A stretch of 64,000 bases of DNA from Bacteroidaceae bacterium (GCA_017507105.1 JAFWBM010000044.1:1-64000), one strand, 5' to 3'. Counted from the stretch's first letter, positions 1 through 10,145 are shown. Translations and numbers: made by a program. Notes: generated by a model not told the origin, from the sequence alone.

Positions 1-342
1 GAATGGTTATTATGTTTTATTCAGTCTGCATTTTCCTCTCCAATAAACAATCCAGACAACTATATCCCCTCGCAAATAATTGCTGAGTATTTTAGACATT
101 TAGGATATGACGGAATCAGATATAGTAGTTCGTTGCACAGAGAAGGACATAATTTGACTATTTTTGATGTCACAAAGTGTGAGGCTGTGTTTTCTACAGA
201 CTTACGACTAGAGAATATAAAGATAAATCTTAGACCTGCCATTGGTGCAGAAAATATAGATGGGAGATTTGAATATATTTATGACAATGTCCCAATGAGA
301 TTAGATTATGAAAAAGGAGAACTAGTAGAAGTAGAAGTATAA
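1..342 (+). CDS. RES-domain protein, C-terminal part (5' end outside window)
   Basis: The reading frame is open from base 1 and stops with TAA at 340-342, so the gene begins upstream of the window; 113 codons are visible. The motif YIPSQIIAEYFRHLGYDGI, followed by RYSSS, then GHNL and a Phe-Asp pair, matches the C-terminal half of the RES domain. Known RES proteins are NAD-consuming toxins paired with Xre/ParS-type antitoxins, but many RES domains in Bacteroidetes belong to longer proteins of unknown role. Whether an antitoxin lies next to it cannot be seen. About 45 residues follow the RES core and end in an acidic tail, so this may be a longer RES-domain protein rather than a minimal toxin. 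Family call fairly sure; function open. Confidence 0.7.
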   Translation, partial: EWLLCFIQSAFSSPINNPDNYIPSQIIAEYFRHLGYDGIRYSSSLHREGHNLTIFDVTKCEAVFSTDLRLENIKINLRPAIGAENIDGRFEYIYDNVPMRLDYEKGELVEVEV

Positions 343-558
343 TTATTAAAAATGTGGCAGATTTGTGCTTTTTATGCCTTTTCTTTTGGTTGTTCGGGTA
401 GAATGTTATACCTTTGTATTGGTTTTGCAACATGTTGATTATCAATGTTTATTTTAATTCTTGCAACATGGACGCAACATCCGGTGCTAACGCATTGATA
501 GTGAATAATAGTTGATTTCGAGGAAGTGAAATAAGATATAAAAACTGAATAGGACAGT

Positions 559-604
559 AAATGGACAGACTAAGAAGCAATTGTACTTCTTAGTCTGTCC
601 ATTT
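559..604. terminator. Bidirectional hairpin terminator
   Basis: A perfect 19-bp inverted repeat (559-577 with 586-604, 8-base loop) lies between the plus-strand RES gene and the end of the minus-strand reductase gene. It can stop transcription from both sides. The 216 bases between the RES stop and this hairpin hold no gene I can support, only a 10-base direct repeat (425-434 and 461-470). Confidence 0.75.
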
Positions 605-631
605 AAATTGCAACTGTTTATTATACCAAAG

Positions 632-1501
632 TTAATCTGCTCTATTCTGTAAAAAGACTCTCAAGCCATCGAGTGTATCACTGAAAAAGATTGCACCAGC
701 CGAGAGGTTGAATATCTTTTCATTTGATATTGAAATATTACGTTCGTGTGTGGGGAAACGTTCGGCATCGGCCAGTATTATATCATCGCAACGCAGCCCA
801 CAATCGAGCATCTCGAAATAGCAACATGCCGTCTCGTAGGTATTGAGTCTGTTGGCTGCGCCATAGTTATATATGCCGCTAAGCAAAGAGAATGTGCGCG
901 GTAGGAATTCTACAACCTCTTGCACCCATGTTATTCCACGATACTCGCGCATAGATACCGATAATGGTTTCTTATCTCTTACAGCTGTTTCTATGTTTGA
1001 TACGAAATTGGGGTGTATTGGCAATTCGCTGTTTGGATTATCGTACATCCATGTAGCACGAAGAATGACGGCATCGGGATGAATAGTCAACACCTTCTCT
1101 TCGGCCTTTAGTTTCTGACGTGCATATTCAGTCTCGGGGGTTACTATTACATCTTCGCGCAAGAGTCCATATTCCAGATTTCCATTATATACCTGGTCGC
1201 TTGAGAAGAATATGAATTTTGCATAGCACGCTGCTGCTGCACGTGCTATACGCTCTGCTCCATCAACATTAACAGCATAGCTCAGCAGGGGTTCCTGCTC
1301 GCAGCGCCATGTATTAGATATGGCAGCCAAATGTAATACCACATTTGGGCGATGTTGCAAGAAATAGTTTTGCACCGATTCATCATCTGTTATATCCAGT
1401 TCGGCATGTGTAGGGGTAAGGATATTATACTCATTATTCCATCTCTGTACAAAGCGGCTACCCACAAATCCGCTTGCTCCTGTCACTAAAATAGTCAACA
1501 T
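632..1501 (-). CDS. RmlD-like NAD-dependent epimerase/reductase (extended SDR)
   Basis: A 289-residue cytoplasmic protein of the extended short-chain dehydrogenase family, closest in pattern to dTDP-4-dehydrorhamnose reductase (RmlD). The N-terminal Rossmann loop GASGFVG is at residues 8-14, the catalytic Ser region FFSSDQVYNG is around residue 100, and the YxxxK pair is Tyr126/Lys130. It is the last gene of a minus-strand operon, 22 bases after the TonB-dependent receptor. No other dTDP-rhamnose genes are nearby, so the true substrate is uncertain and rhamnose synthesis is not implied. It could also be a general sugar-nucleotide or SDR39-type reductase. Family call strong, exact reaction weak. 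Confidence 0.8.
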   Translation of the reverse strand: MLTILVTGASGFVGSRFVQRWNNEYNILTPTHAELDITDDESVQNYFLQHRPNVVLHLAAISNTWRCEQEPLLSYAVNVDGAERIARAAAACYAKFIFFSSDQVYNGNLEYGLLREDVIVTPETEYARQKLKAEEKVLTIHPDAVILRATWMYDNPNSELPIHPNFVSNIETAVRDKKPLSVSMREYRGITWVQEVVEFLPRTFSLLSGIYNYGAANRLNTYETACCYFEMLDCGLRCDDIILADAERFPTHERNISISNEKIFNLSAGAIFFSDTLDGLRVFLQNRAD

Positions 1502-1523
1502 ATGAATAAAATTTTATTATACT

Positions 1524-3731
1524 TTACAATGTATAAGTGATACTAGCGGTAAAATTACGTCCCGGAGCGCTTATGCCACAACTATAGGGACGATATCTTC
1601 TATCTGCAATATTCTCAAGTGTGGCATTAAGATGCAGATTATCCATCATTCTGAATGTTGTGCGTACATTTATTGTCATCCAAGCAGGTGAATAGGGACG
1701 TCCTTTTGCATCGAGAGCATAAAATTCGCTTTTATCACGTTCTTCTAGAGGCATATCTTCGGCTTTACACTTGGCCTGAAAATTGGAAAAAGCCTCAAAA
1801 GAGAGTTTCTTATGGTTGAATCCTGCAGCAATCCTGCCGAAAAGAGGTGCAGCATGACGCGATGGAGAGTTTTCCCCATCATCTAACTCTTCGCGTCCAT
1901 ACTGATAGTTGATATTCCCTTTCGCATAGAACCACTTGGAAAAACGCATATCCATAGAGAACTGAACTCCCCACACTTTAGCTACCGCAGCATTCTGCAA
2001 AGCCTGTACTCTGCACTCATCACCCTTGTACTGCATTGTTGGAGAACCATCGAAAAGATAATCACGTCGCACTATGGCATTATCAAGGACGGTATAGTAT
2101 GCCGACAGATCTAGTTCCAGAAAGTCTCCGAAACACTTGACAACACCAATCTCAACGTTATCGGCATACTCGGGCTTAAGATTAGGATTAGGCACAGTCA
2201 CACATCCATCAACACTATCGAATAGTTTACCCATGTCATCGACATTAGGTGCTCTGAAGCCACGCGAATAGTTAAGACGTATCATACAATGTGGTTTTGG
2301 GAACCAATTAATTCCTATATTACCACAGAGACTACCGGCATCACTACTTTGCTTAGGGTAAAAAGGCACATCATAACCCGCAGTCGAGAAGTCACTCTCT
2401 ATACTATAAAGATTATATCTAAGACCTGCTGCAAGATGAACATTCTTAAGTATATGCCACTGCGAGTTTAGAAAAATACCATAGCTATACCATCTTGCTT
2501 TAGGATAGCGAGAAGAAGATGTAGTCGATTCACCCGTTGTCACATCTATTGATTCACCTTTCGAGTGTACATTATTCTGGACATACTCAGCACCATACAT
2601 AAGTGTCAAACGACTATTCACACTCTTCATAAGGTCAGCATTAACACTCCAAGCATCCACCTCTTCACTCTGTATATCACGAATAGGATTATTGAAATCA
2701 CGACTGATACGACTCTCCTCGAAACGTTGCAGCGCCATATTTATGCGTAACGAATCGTATAGCATATTATTGGTATTATGACTCATACGGAGATGGTTCA
2801 TCATCCATAGTTGCGGACCGTAGTTCCATTCCGAATAACGCGGTAATCCATTCTTCATACGTTGATGCCTGTCGTATCGTGCATACTCGGAAGTTTCACT
2901 AAAATGGAAGGCATACTCCAGATCCACATTCTCGGTTGGTACATAACGTACCTTCTGCATAAAATTACACTGAGAATATCCACTAGGAGCCTGGCGTCTA
3001 TTGTCACTATTGGGCATTACCCTATCATTCACTTTGCCATCCTTGCCATATTCGGGCACAACGATATATGGCATGATATACTTATCGGGACCATACATGC
3101 CCTGCTTAAGATCGTCAAAAGATGGGGATGTAAAGCTGGTAATAAAACCCCATTTATCAAATCCCATGCCTAAATGCACATGTGCAGTCTTTTCGCCCGA
3201 GGCCGAGGCTGTACGCGCAGTGGCTGAACCAAAAACAATTGGAGCATCACCGGCAGAAAGCCTTGGATCTATGGTATTAAAAACCATTACACCTCCTATT
3301 GCATCACTACCATAGCACACGGCACCAGGTCCAAATAGGACCTCGGTAGATGCTATTGAAAATGGGTCAAGCGAAATTACATTCTGCAGATTACCTGCAC
3401 GAAATATAGCACTATTCATACGCACCCCATCTACGCTATATAAGAGCCTGTTTGTCGAGAATCCACGTATCATAGGACTGCCGCCACCATATTGGCTTTT
3501 CTGTATAAACACCTCGCCTGTAAGTCCTAACATATCGGCTGCAGTCTGCGGGTTGTATACATTACCCTCTTCAAATGATAAACGGCTTATCTTCACCGGT
3601 TCATTTCCGTTCAATGTATACCATCTGGTACCCGAGACTACAAGTTCCTGAAGATGGGCATGATACAACTCTTGAGACGCCATCGGAATAGCAGTCCACA
3701 AGAAAAAAAGCAGCAGTTTCCTGTATATCAT
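1524..3731 (-). CDS. TonB-dependent outer-membrane receptor, haem-receptor-like
   Basis: A 735-residue outer-membrane receptor with a short signal peptide (about residues 1-20) and a TonB-box-like stretch (ELVVSG) just after it. A plug domain follows (IRGFSTNRLLYSVDGVRMN around residue 90, then GPGAVCYGSDAIGG), then a beta-barrel ending in aromatic Phe/Tyr residues and a final Leu. Near residues 490 and 513 it has an FRAP box (GFRAPNVDDMG) and an NPNL box (NPNLKPE), a pair typical of haem/haemoglobin receptors such as HmuR. The related vitamin and siderophore receptors can carry similar boxes, so haem is inferred and not shown. It starts 9 bases after the preceding T9SS cargo gene, suggesting that the receptor and the secreted proteins act together at the cell surface. 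Confidence 0.85.
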   Translation of the reverse strand: MIYRKLLLFFLWTAIPMASQELYHAHLQELVVSGTRWYTLNGNEPVKISRLSFEEGNVYNPQTAADMLGLTGEVFIQKSQYGGGSPMIRGFSTNRLLYSVDGVRMNSAIFRAGNLQNVISLDPFSIASTEVLFGPGAVCYGSDAIGGVMVFNTIDPRLSAGDAPIVFGSATARTASASGEKTAHVHLGMGFDKWGFITSFTSPSFDDLKQGMYGPDKYIMPYIVVPEYGKDGKVNDRVMPNSDNRRQAPSGYSQCNFMQKVRYVPTENVDLEYAFHFSETSEYARYDRHQRMKNGLPRYSEWNYGPQLWMMNHLRMSHNTNNMLYDSLRINMALQRFEESRISRDFNNPIRDIQSEEVDAWSVNADLMKSVNSRLTLMYGAEYVQNNVHSKGESIDVTTGESTTSSSRYPKARWYSYGIFLNSQWHILKNVHLAAGLRYNLYSIESDFSTAGYDVPFYPKQSSDAGSLCGNIGINWFPKPHCMIRLNYSRGFRAPNVDDMGKLFDSVDGCVTVPNPNLKPEYADNVEIGVVKCFGDFLELDLSAYYTVLDNAIVRRDYLFDGSPTMQYKGDECRVQALQNAAVAKVWGVQFSMDMRFSKWFYAKGNINYQYGREELDDGENSPSRHAAPLFGRIAAGFNHKKLSFEAFSNFQAKCKAEDMPLEERDKSEFYALDAKGRPYSPAWMTINVRTTFRMMDNLHLNATLENIADRRYRPYSCGISAPGRNFTASITYTL

Positions 3732-3740
3732 AATTTGATA

Positions 3741-6700
3741 TTACTCCTTTACTAACAATTTACCCACCTCTCTGTAACCGTCGCCATCTGTTACCATATA
3801 GAAATATACACCTGCGCCGAAAGTTGATGTCTCTACATTGAACTGAGATAGCGAAGATGCATCGTAGACAACATTTCCTTTAGAATCGTATATACAGACT
3901 TTTACTTTACCTACCAAGTTCCTGGGTTCAAACAGAAGAGTCTCGCCTCTTGTAACCACATTACCCGATAAGAGCAACATATCTTTTCCAAAGCCTCCAA
4001 GATTATCGATAGAGGTATTCTCGGGAACAGGATTATCTCCTCGTATCATTCCCTCAATACATTTGGTATCACACCCCGAGGGAGTTGTAACTGTAAGCGA
4101 GATATCATATGTCTGATTGGGTTCTATGGTTATTCGGGGATTGCGTATTTCGTAAGAATCAATTGCCACTGGTGCCGGATTTATTGTCCACTGCCACTGT
4201 GCGTTATTCTGGTTTACAATACTGTAGCTATCCAATTCCAAGACTCGGGGATAGTCGTTCTTTCTATTGTCGCCATCTCCAACATTAAGAATAATAGGTT
4301 GTGCTATAGGTACGAATTCACTATCCATCAACTCTCTTTGCCATATGCCATTGCTTGTTGCCAAACGTATTACACCCTCTTTATAGAATGGCAACATACG
4401 ATTAAGATTTATCACTTTAGGCAAACCATCGCTATAGTTTACCCATCCATCGGTAGTGTCATCACGATATAACACCTTGCCTCTAGGTGTCGTATAACTC
4501 TCATTCAGATAACCCATTGTATATGCTATTGCATAAACTGCATTTTTTTCATTACCTGTAAGGAAAAAACGGCCAATTTTGTGATTCTCCACATTACCCT
4601 CCCAATTAGGTATATTTAGTCCTTTATCAAGTTTGTCCCACGTGTGGCCATTATCTCTAGTGCACCATATACCGCCTTCATTTCCGTCACTCAACCATAT
4701 CTCATTTTCATCTCTCGGATGAATTTCTATCTTGTAATTTATGCTATTTCTCATCTCATCCGGTATTATGTACTCATGAAAAGTTATACCGGCATCAAGC
4801 GAATATAACAAACGTCCCCATGTAGAGGCTACAATCTTATCGGGATTAGAACGCGATATGGCAATTGAACTCACCGGCTCGTCGAATGTATAAACTGTTG
4901 AAAAAGACGCGCCATCATCACGTGTACGCCATAACGTTCTATATTCTTCGTCACTATTTCCTTGAACAATATAAAAACTTTTTGCATAACGCGGGTCAAA
5001 GACGAAACCTATTCCATGTTGTGAAGACTCTTTCGGATAAGTCCAATAGTCAAGGAAAGGAATAAAATCGTCACGCCAATCATCGGGCATTATTACATTC
5101 TCGCTATCACTGAATGCCACTTTACGTGGATTGGAAAGAAAAACATATCCTGTGGGGCGTTCCGAGCCACTCATAAATATAGACGCACCATTATAACGGT
5201 CGAGTTGTGACATGTTGCCATTATGATTGCGTCCGCCAACCATAACATCTTCATTCCATCCTTGATCAAATCCCCACATTTCCGAACTATACAACCCTTT
5301 CAATCTTGGTTCGGCATGTGTGGCGAAAAAGTCTCTACTATATATTACTCCGCCATCAGTAGAGAGCCATGTATCCCCCGCGCCATTTGTCTGCAGAGAC
5401 TGCATATCGCAATGGAGATCATATTTCCCATAATATCCGCCTTGATTCTCTAAGGTTTTTCCTCCGTCAGTCGAACGATATAGTTGAATTATTCCCACAA
5501 GTAGTGTCTCCGGGTCGGTTGCAGATGCCGAACATACAAGATCATAGTATCCTTGTCCACCATTCACATCCACATTCTCAAGCTGTCCTACAGGGTCGAT
5601 TACCTCAAACGAATTTCCACCATCGGTACTTTTGAACAAAAGAGGAGGACCGCTAAAATAGAGAGGACCTGGTTGTGAAAGATGGTTTCTGCGACATGCC
5701 CACATATAAACATAATCGGCACCGGTGGGCGCCTCACTCAGTCCTATTCGTGCGCTGATAAGCGGTTCTCCACCAATATCAAGTAAATTCCAGGATTCAC
5801 CAGCATCGCTACTTTTATAGAGCTTTACTGTTGCATCTTGCTCTATGGCAACATAACACACATCTGGGTTTTGCACTGAAAACTTTATATCAAACACCAT
5901 TCCTTGGAGCATCCATTGCCACGACACACCGCCATCGATAGAACGCCACAATTGCGAACGATCTCCTGCAAGTATTATATTATCATCTGCCGGATGAAAC
6001 ATCGCCACACTAGTACGTGCATATTTACTCTTTATTGGTGTTACGTCACGCCACGTATTACCCTCGTCATCACTAAGCCAAAAAACGCCACCACCTCCTA
6101 TAATAACACGCTTATAGTTGGTCGAACTCACATCTATCGTTGTAATCTCACCCGACATCCACTCTCCGTTAGCACAAGGGGACCAATTTGCCCCTTTGTC
6201 ATCTGACCTGAATATCATTCCTGTCTCCGAACCACAATAAATAACATCAGGATTGGAACGAGAGGCTCTAAGGCGCTGTATATTTGCCTGTGCAGGAGTA
6301 ACTTTCTTATGTCTGTAATCATATGTAATAATAGGCGATATTACCTCCCAAGGTTCTATTTCGGGGAACATTCCTGTCGCCTTCGCATGCTCTCGCATGA
6401 GACCTGTTTCTCCCCCACCCTTCAAAACTGCATTCATCTCGGCATGGTACATTGTAGCTTTTGGCAATCTTATTATACCATCCTTGCCTACAAAATTAAC
6501 ATATGCTTTCTGGAAACGCCTGAAATGGTTTACCACCTGTTTTGTTTCGGGAGACTTACGTCTTGCTCCGGGATTTTTCAACAGATATACATTAAAACTG
6601 TCAACCATGGCTCTGTAGTCAAGTCCATCAGGACTGGCAAGCATTGCCATCCATGTAGGAGAGCCATATGGCAGATAGTTCAGCCTATAGGGAATAAAAA

Positions 6701-6794
6701 GGTCATCATGTTTTTCAATACTTTGCGATTGCACAAACAATGTCATTACGGCAAACATTGTTGTTAGAAAAATATACTTTATCTTCATAATCAT
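3741..6794 (-). CDS. Secreted Asp-box beta-propeller protein with T9SS sorting domain (paralogue 2)
   Basis: A 1017-residue exported protein. After a signal peptide (ending near the Ser-Gln-Ser at residues 23-25) comes an N-terminal helical region, then many Asp-box/BNR-type motifs (SDDKGANW, SDDEGNTW, SIDGGVSW, SSDAGESW, TRDNGHTW) typical of sialidase/sortilin-like propellers. A PKD-like beta-sandwich lies around residues 860-920. The final ~75 residues (from about TRGETLLFEP to GKLLVKE) look like a type A T9SS C-terminal sorting domain. T9SS cargo is delivered across the outer membrane and often anchored to the surface. No catalytic residues are evident, so binding rather than hydrolysis is likely. 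It is a paralogue of the next upstream gene. A start two codons in (6788) is equally possible. Confidence 0.8.
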   Translation of the reverse strand: MIMKIKYIFLTTMFAVMTLFVQSQSIEKHDDLFIPYRLNYLPYGSPTWMAMLASPDGLDYRAMVDSFNVYLLKNPGARRKSPETKQVVNHFRRFQKAYVNFVGKDGIIRLPKATMYHAEMNAVLKGGGETGLMREHAKATGMFPEIEPWEVISPIITYDYRHKKVTPAQANIQRLRASRSNPDVIYCGSETGMIFRSDDKGANWSPCANGEWMSGEITTIDVSSTNYKRVIIGGGGVFWLSDDEGNTWRDVTPIKSKYARTSVAMFHPADDNIILAGDRSQLWRSIDGGVSWQWMLQGMVFDIKFSVQNPDVCYVAIEQDATVKLYKSSDAGESWNLLDIGGEPLISARIGLSEAPTGADYVYMWACRRNHLSQPGPLYFSGPPLLFKSTDGGNSFEVIDPVGQLENVDVNGGQGYYDLVCSASATDPETLLVGIIQLYRSTDGGKTLENQGGYYGKYDLHCDMQSLQTNGAGDTWLSTDGGVIYSRDFFATHAEPRLKGLYSSEMWGFDQGWNEDVMVGGRNHNGNMSQLDRYNGASIFMSGSERPTGYVFLSNPRKVAFSDSENVIMPDDWRDDFIPFLDYWTYPKESSQHGIGFVFDPRYAKSFYIVQGNSDEEYRTLWRTRDDGASFSTVYTFDEPVSSIAISRSNPDKIVASTWGRLLYSLDAGITFHEYIIPDEMRNSINYKIEIHPRDENEIWLSDGNEGGIWCTRDNGHTWDKLDKGLNIPNWEGNVENHKIGRFFLTGNEKNAVYAIAYTMGYLNESYTTPRGKVLYRDDTTDGWVNYSDGLPKVINLNRMLPFYKEGVIRLATSNGIWQRELMDSEFVPIAQPIILNVGDGDNRKNDYPRVLELDSYSIVNQNNAQWQWTINPAPVAIDSYEIRNPRITIEPNQTYDISLTVTTPSGCDTKCIEGMIRGDNPVPENTSIDNLGGFGKDMLLLSGNVVTRGETLLFEPRNLVGKVKVCIYDSKGNVVYDASSLSQFNVETSTFGAGVYFYMVTDGDGYREVGKLLVKE

Positions 6795-6829
6795 TTAATT
6801 CAATAATTATATCTGTATTGTAAATTCTG

Positions 6830-9800
6830 TTATTTAATAATAAACTTTCCAAAGAATTTCTTTGTGGCACTTTTTATCTGATAAATATATGTAGCAGACT
6901 CATTCATAGGCAAATAAACTTCTACAAGTTCATCTGAATGTGATATTGCAACGCTATGTAACAGTTGTCCACGTGCCGAGTGAATTGTCAAGACTGCATC
7001 AGCATCTAGTCCCGAGAGAACAAGCGACAAGGGTTCACCTTTCTCAAACACAGCATTCACAATTCCCACCTCACCGATAATTTCTACATTATCGACCGAT
7101 GTTTCTCCTTCTATGGTTATCATATTCTTTATTGTACGCGACGACGAACCAGTAGGGGTAGTAACCGTAAGCGTAACATCATAATTTCCGGGATGTCCGA
7201 ATATAACCTTGGGATTGCGAATATAAGCATCATTTATATACTGCGGCTGAGGCGAAAAACTCCACTGCCAACGGGTGTTCTCATCTTGACGAACAATGCT
7301 ATAACTATCAAACTGCACCTCCTTATTGGGGTTTTGTGTAAGATTACCGCTACCAAGATTAAGTGCCATAGGCTGTGCTATCGGAGTGAAATCACGATGA
7401 TAAAGAGGAGCCTCCCACAATCCTCTATCTGTAGCCATACGCAATACTCCCTCTTTATATAAAGGTACTACTTTGGATATTCTGGCACCGGGGCATAGCC
7501 CTGACGAATAGTCTATAAAATCGGTCATGGTATTGTCTTTGAAGTAGACATATGCACCATCATAGCTTGTAACATAACAACTATTATACTCGTCACCCAC
7601 AAGTATTATCTGATGTATACGCATATCTGATAGCGAAGCAAGATTGTAAGGAGACCACGACACACCACCGTCGAAGCTCTCACTTACCATTCCATTCAAA
7701 TCATTACAGATAACAATGACGTGGTTCTCGTCATTTGGGTCTACCACCACACGGGTAAAATGCATATTGCTGTCTAGATTTGGAAAGGGCCTGCTTTCAC
7801 ACTTATAAAAACTTTCGGCTCCATCATCCGAGCGCCATATATTCCAAGTCCCCGATACATAGACACGATTAGGGTTAGTACGCGCAAATTCATAACTATA
7901 GAAATCTTCTCCATCACTATCAAAAACTTTTTGGAAAGATTCACCCTCATCGTATGACAAATAACCTTCAAGAGTATTTGTCATATCTTGAATAAACACT
8001 TTGAGTGCATAGCGTGGGTCAGTAGCAATATCACCACATATACGCAAAGCTTCATTAGGTTTCTTATCCTGAAACCAAGTTTTGTAATCCTCTACTATGC
8101 TGCCATCCATCTCACGTGGCATAATACGCGTAGCTGCATCGGTAAAATAGACTTTCCAAGGATTGCTCTTCATCACATACCCTGTAGCAATCTCTACACC
8201 ACCTACATGAACAGAATTACCCTCGCCATAACTTGCAGCATGCACCACATCACCGTTATGCCAACGTCCGGAAGCCATGACATCCTCGTTCCATCCCACT
8301 CCGAGTCCTTGATAGTCAGAAGCATAAATACCATAATGACGGTCCTCTCCCTTAGTTTCGAAAAAGTCACGCGAATATTTTATACCGCCATCATTACATA
8401 TCCATGTATCGCCACAAGGGTGCATGGCAATATCCTGTATATCGCAGTGCATCCAATCATTGCGCTGATAACCACCAATACCATGATCACGATAATTACA
8501 TACCCCCTCTTCTGTCGAGCGATAAAGTGATGTAAGTCCAAACAGCACATGAGCCGGATTTTTGTTCGATGCGCCAATCATCATATCGAAATAGCCTTGT
8601 CCGCCCTGCTCGTCCATTATAGGCGAAAATGTGTTATCCCAATGCCATGAGCCCTTGTTTACAGTCTTATCATCCCATGTCTGTCCGGCATCCTTCGACA
8701 GAAGCACATACGGAGTCCCCATTCCCCCTTGGGGGCCACGATCTGTTCCCCAGATATCGCTTGTAACAAGAGCATAAACATAATTCTCACCAGCGGCAGC
8801 CTCACTAACAGAAAGACGCCCGCATATAACCATAGATATTGGCAACTCCTTACGCGTCCAATTGAAACCACCATTGTCCGACAAATAGAAATAGGTCCAA
8901 GGGCCGACCTCTTCACGTCGTAAAAGGTAAACAACATTAGGATTCCCGGGCTGCAATTCATGATCGAAACATATGCCACGCATAGTACATGTAAACGTAT
9001 TTCCACCATCTTGGGATACAAAAAAACCATTACTCTCTTTTTCATCATCCCTGCTTCCTGCCGATGCTGTTATATATTGCGGATTCTCCGGGCTGATGCG
9101 TATAGAGTTCACACGACTGTTTATGCCATTGCAGCGACTCCATGTATCACCCCCATCTACGCTTTTCCACAACCAAGGTCCACCGCCTACATACACTTTA
9201 TTCTTATCATAAGGGTCAATTGCTACGCTGAATATAGAACCACCGAAATTATGAGTAGGCGCACAAGGTTTCCATGTAATTCCATGATCGACAGTTTTGA
9301 AAACCATGCCCGACTCTGTTCCGCAATATAGCGTTGCACTATCTGTAAGAGCTACAGCGATACGATAGACACATACCTGATGGTCTTTCTTTGTTAGGAC
9401 ACCATTATTATTCGTATACGTTGTATTAGGTCCAATATTACGCCATATCGGATTGCCTTCTTGAACAGCCGAACGTCTATTCATATCATCAACCATCGCA
9501 GCATACTCATCTATAGTAGGCAGTACGATCGTTCCATCATGTGACACATATTTGCGATATGCACTCATCCATCTGCGATAAAAATTTACAGCCTGTTTAT
9601 ACTCAACTGTTTTTACTCGTGCATCCACATTCTGCGATGTCCACTCTATAAATTTCTTTTGCATATTGTAGAAATTCACTTTACTTGGAGAGTCCGATAT
9701 GGCTTTCATCCAATCGGGAGCCGTTGCTGGTAGCGGCTCAGCCATATATGGGGAATAGAGATTTCTATCACCGGCATAAATCGAATCGGCAAAACAAAGT

Positions 9801-9904
9801 TTATCGACATGCGGTAAAGCATCTCCATGCACATGTATCGGCAATAAAGCAACCAGCAACAAAAAAGATAATAGGCCCTTTATATTTATACAACTTACAT
9901 TCAT
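6830..9904 (-). CDS. Secreted Asp-box beta-propeller protein with T9SS sorting domain (paralogue 1)
   Basis: A 1024-residue exported protein and first gene of the operon. A signal peptide (residues 1 to about 28) is followed by an N-terminal region resembling that of its neighbour (a PDWM motif, then KQAVNFYRRWMSAYRKYV). Repeated Asp-box motifs follow (TVDHGITW, SVDGGDTW, SKDAGQTW, SYDEGESF, SFDGGVSW), then a PKD-like domain (NPKVIFGHPGNYDVTLTVTT). It ends in a T9SS-type sorting domain finishing in GKFIIK. The tandem paralogues probably arose by duplication and have diverged well apart. Function unknown; surface ligand binding is my inference from the propeller fold and the adjacent TonB-dependent receptor. 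Confidence 0.8.
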   Translation of the reverse strand: MNVSCINIKGLLSFLLLVALLPIHVHGDALPHVDKLCFADSIYAGDRNLYSPYMAEPLPATAPDWMKAISDSPSKVNFYNMQKKFIEWTSQNVDARVKTVEYKQAVNFYRRWMSAYRKYVSHDGTIVLPTIDEYAAMVDDMNRRSAVQEGNPIWRNIGPNTTYTNNNGVLTKKDHQVCVYRIAVALTDSATLYCGTESGMVFKTVDHGITWKPCAPTHNFGGSIFSVAIDPYDKNKVYVGGGPWLWKSVDGGDTWSRCNGINSRVNSIRISPENPQYITASAGSRDDEKESNGFFVSQDGGNTFTCTMRGICFDHELQPGNPNVVYLLRREEVGPWTYFYLSDNGGFNWTRKELPISMVICGRLSVSEAAAGENYVYALVTSDIWGTDRGPQGGMGTPYVLLSKDAGQTWDDKTVNKGSWHWDNTFSPIMDEQGGQGYFDMMIGASNKNPAHVLFGLTSLYRSTEEGVCNYRDHGIGGYQRNDWMHCDIQDIAMHPCGDTWICNDGGIKYSRDFFETKGEDRHYGIYASDYQGLGVGWNEDVMASGRWHNGDVVHAASYGEGNSVHVGGVEIATGYVMKSNPWKVYFTDAATRIMPREMDGSIVEDYKTWFQDKKPNEALRICGDIATDPRYALKVFIQDMTNTLEGYLSYDEGESFQKVFDSDGEDFYSYEFARTNPNRVYVSGTWNIWRSDDGAESFYKCESRPFPNLDSNMHFTRVVVDPNDENHVIVICNDLNGMVSESFDGGVSWSPYNLASLSDMRIHQIILVGDEYNSCYVTSYDGAYVYFKDNTMTDFIDYSSGLCPGARISKVVPLYKEGVLRMATDRGLWEAPLYHRDFTPIAQPMALNLGSGNLTQNPNKEVQFDSYSIVRQDENTRWQWSFSPQPQYINDAYIRNPKVIFGHPGNYDVTLTVTTPTGSSSRTIKNMITIEGETSVDNVEIIGEVGIVNAVFEKGEPLSLVLSGLDADAVLTIHSARGQLLHSVAISHSDELVEVYLPMNESATYIYQIKSATKKFFGKFIIK

Positions 9905-9955
9905 AAATTATTACAATGATTATTATATTTAATAATTAACAATAACATATATCCG

Positions 9956-9986
9956 CAATATTAACAAAAGAAAACAACATATGCAA
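9956..9986 (-). promoter_or_regulatory. Candidate promoter of the T9SS-cargo/TonB-receptor operon
   Basis: On the minus strand TTGC (9983-9986) is 19 bases from TAATATTG (9956-9963). This fits the Bacteroidetes -33/-7 pattern with one -7 mismatch. The expected start of transcription is about 45 bases upstream of the 9904 start codon. Confidence 0.4.
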
Positions 9987-10092
9987 CTATTTTTTAACAA
10001 GCACAAGCAGTCAAGCGTATAATCTACCAAAATGAAAATAAATATTAAAATTCATTTACAAAGTGAGCGCCGACTTAAATATTACTATAAAA

Positions 10093-10123
10093 TTGCGTTT
10101 CTCTTGAATAAACGCTATATTCG
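10093..10123 (+). promoter_or_regulatory. Candidate promoter of sdaA
   Basis: TTGC (10093-10096), a 19-base spacer and TATATTCG (10116-10123) match the Bacteroidetes promoter form. It lies directly upstream of the ATG at 10146. An in-frame upstream start at 10032 therefore cannot be used from this promoter. Confidence 0.5.
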
Positions 10124-10145
10124 CAAAAATTATAAAAGAAGAGAG

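Noticed and set aside
230..445. 71-codon minus-strand frame with a hydrophobic stretch
   Set aside because: It overlaps the end of the RES-domain gene, and its Leu-rich part comes from an A-rich coding-strand tract.
425..470. 10-base direct repeat (425-434 and 461-470) as an attachment site
   Set aside because: Too short, with no integrase, tRNA or other mobile-element gene next to it.
7988..8530. 180-codon open frame opposite the T9SS cargo gene
   Set aside because: Antisense to a clear coding gene, with low-complexity composition and no recognisable motif.
10032..10145. Longer N-terminus for serine dehydratase starting at 10032
   Set aside because: A good promoter (10093-10123) lies inside it, and the conserved protein begins at 10146.
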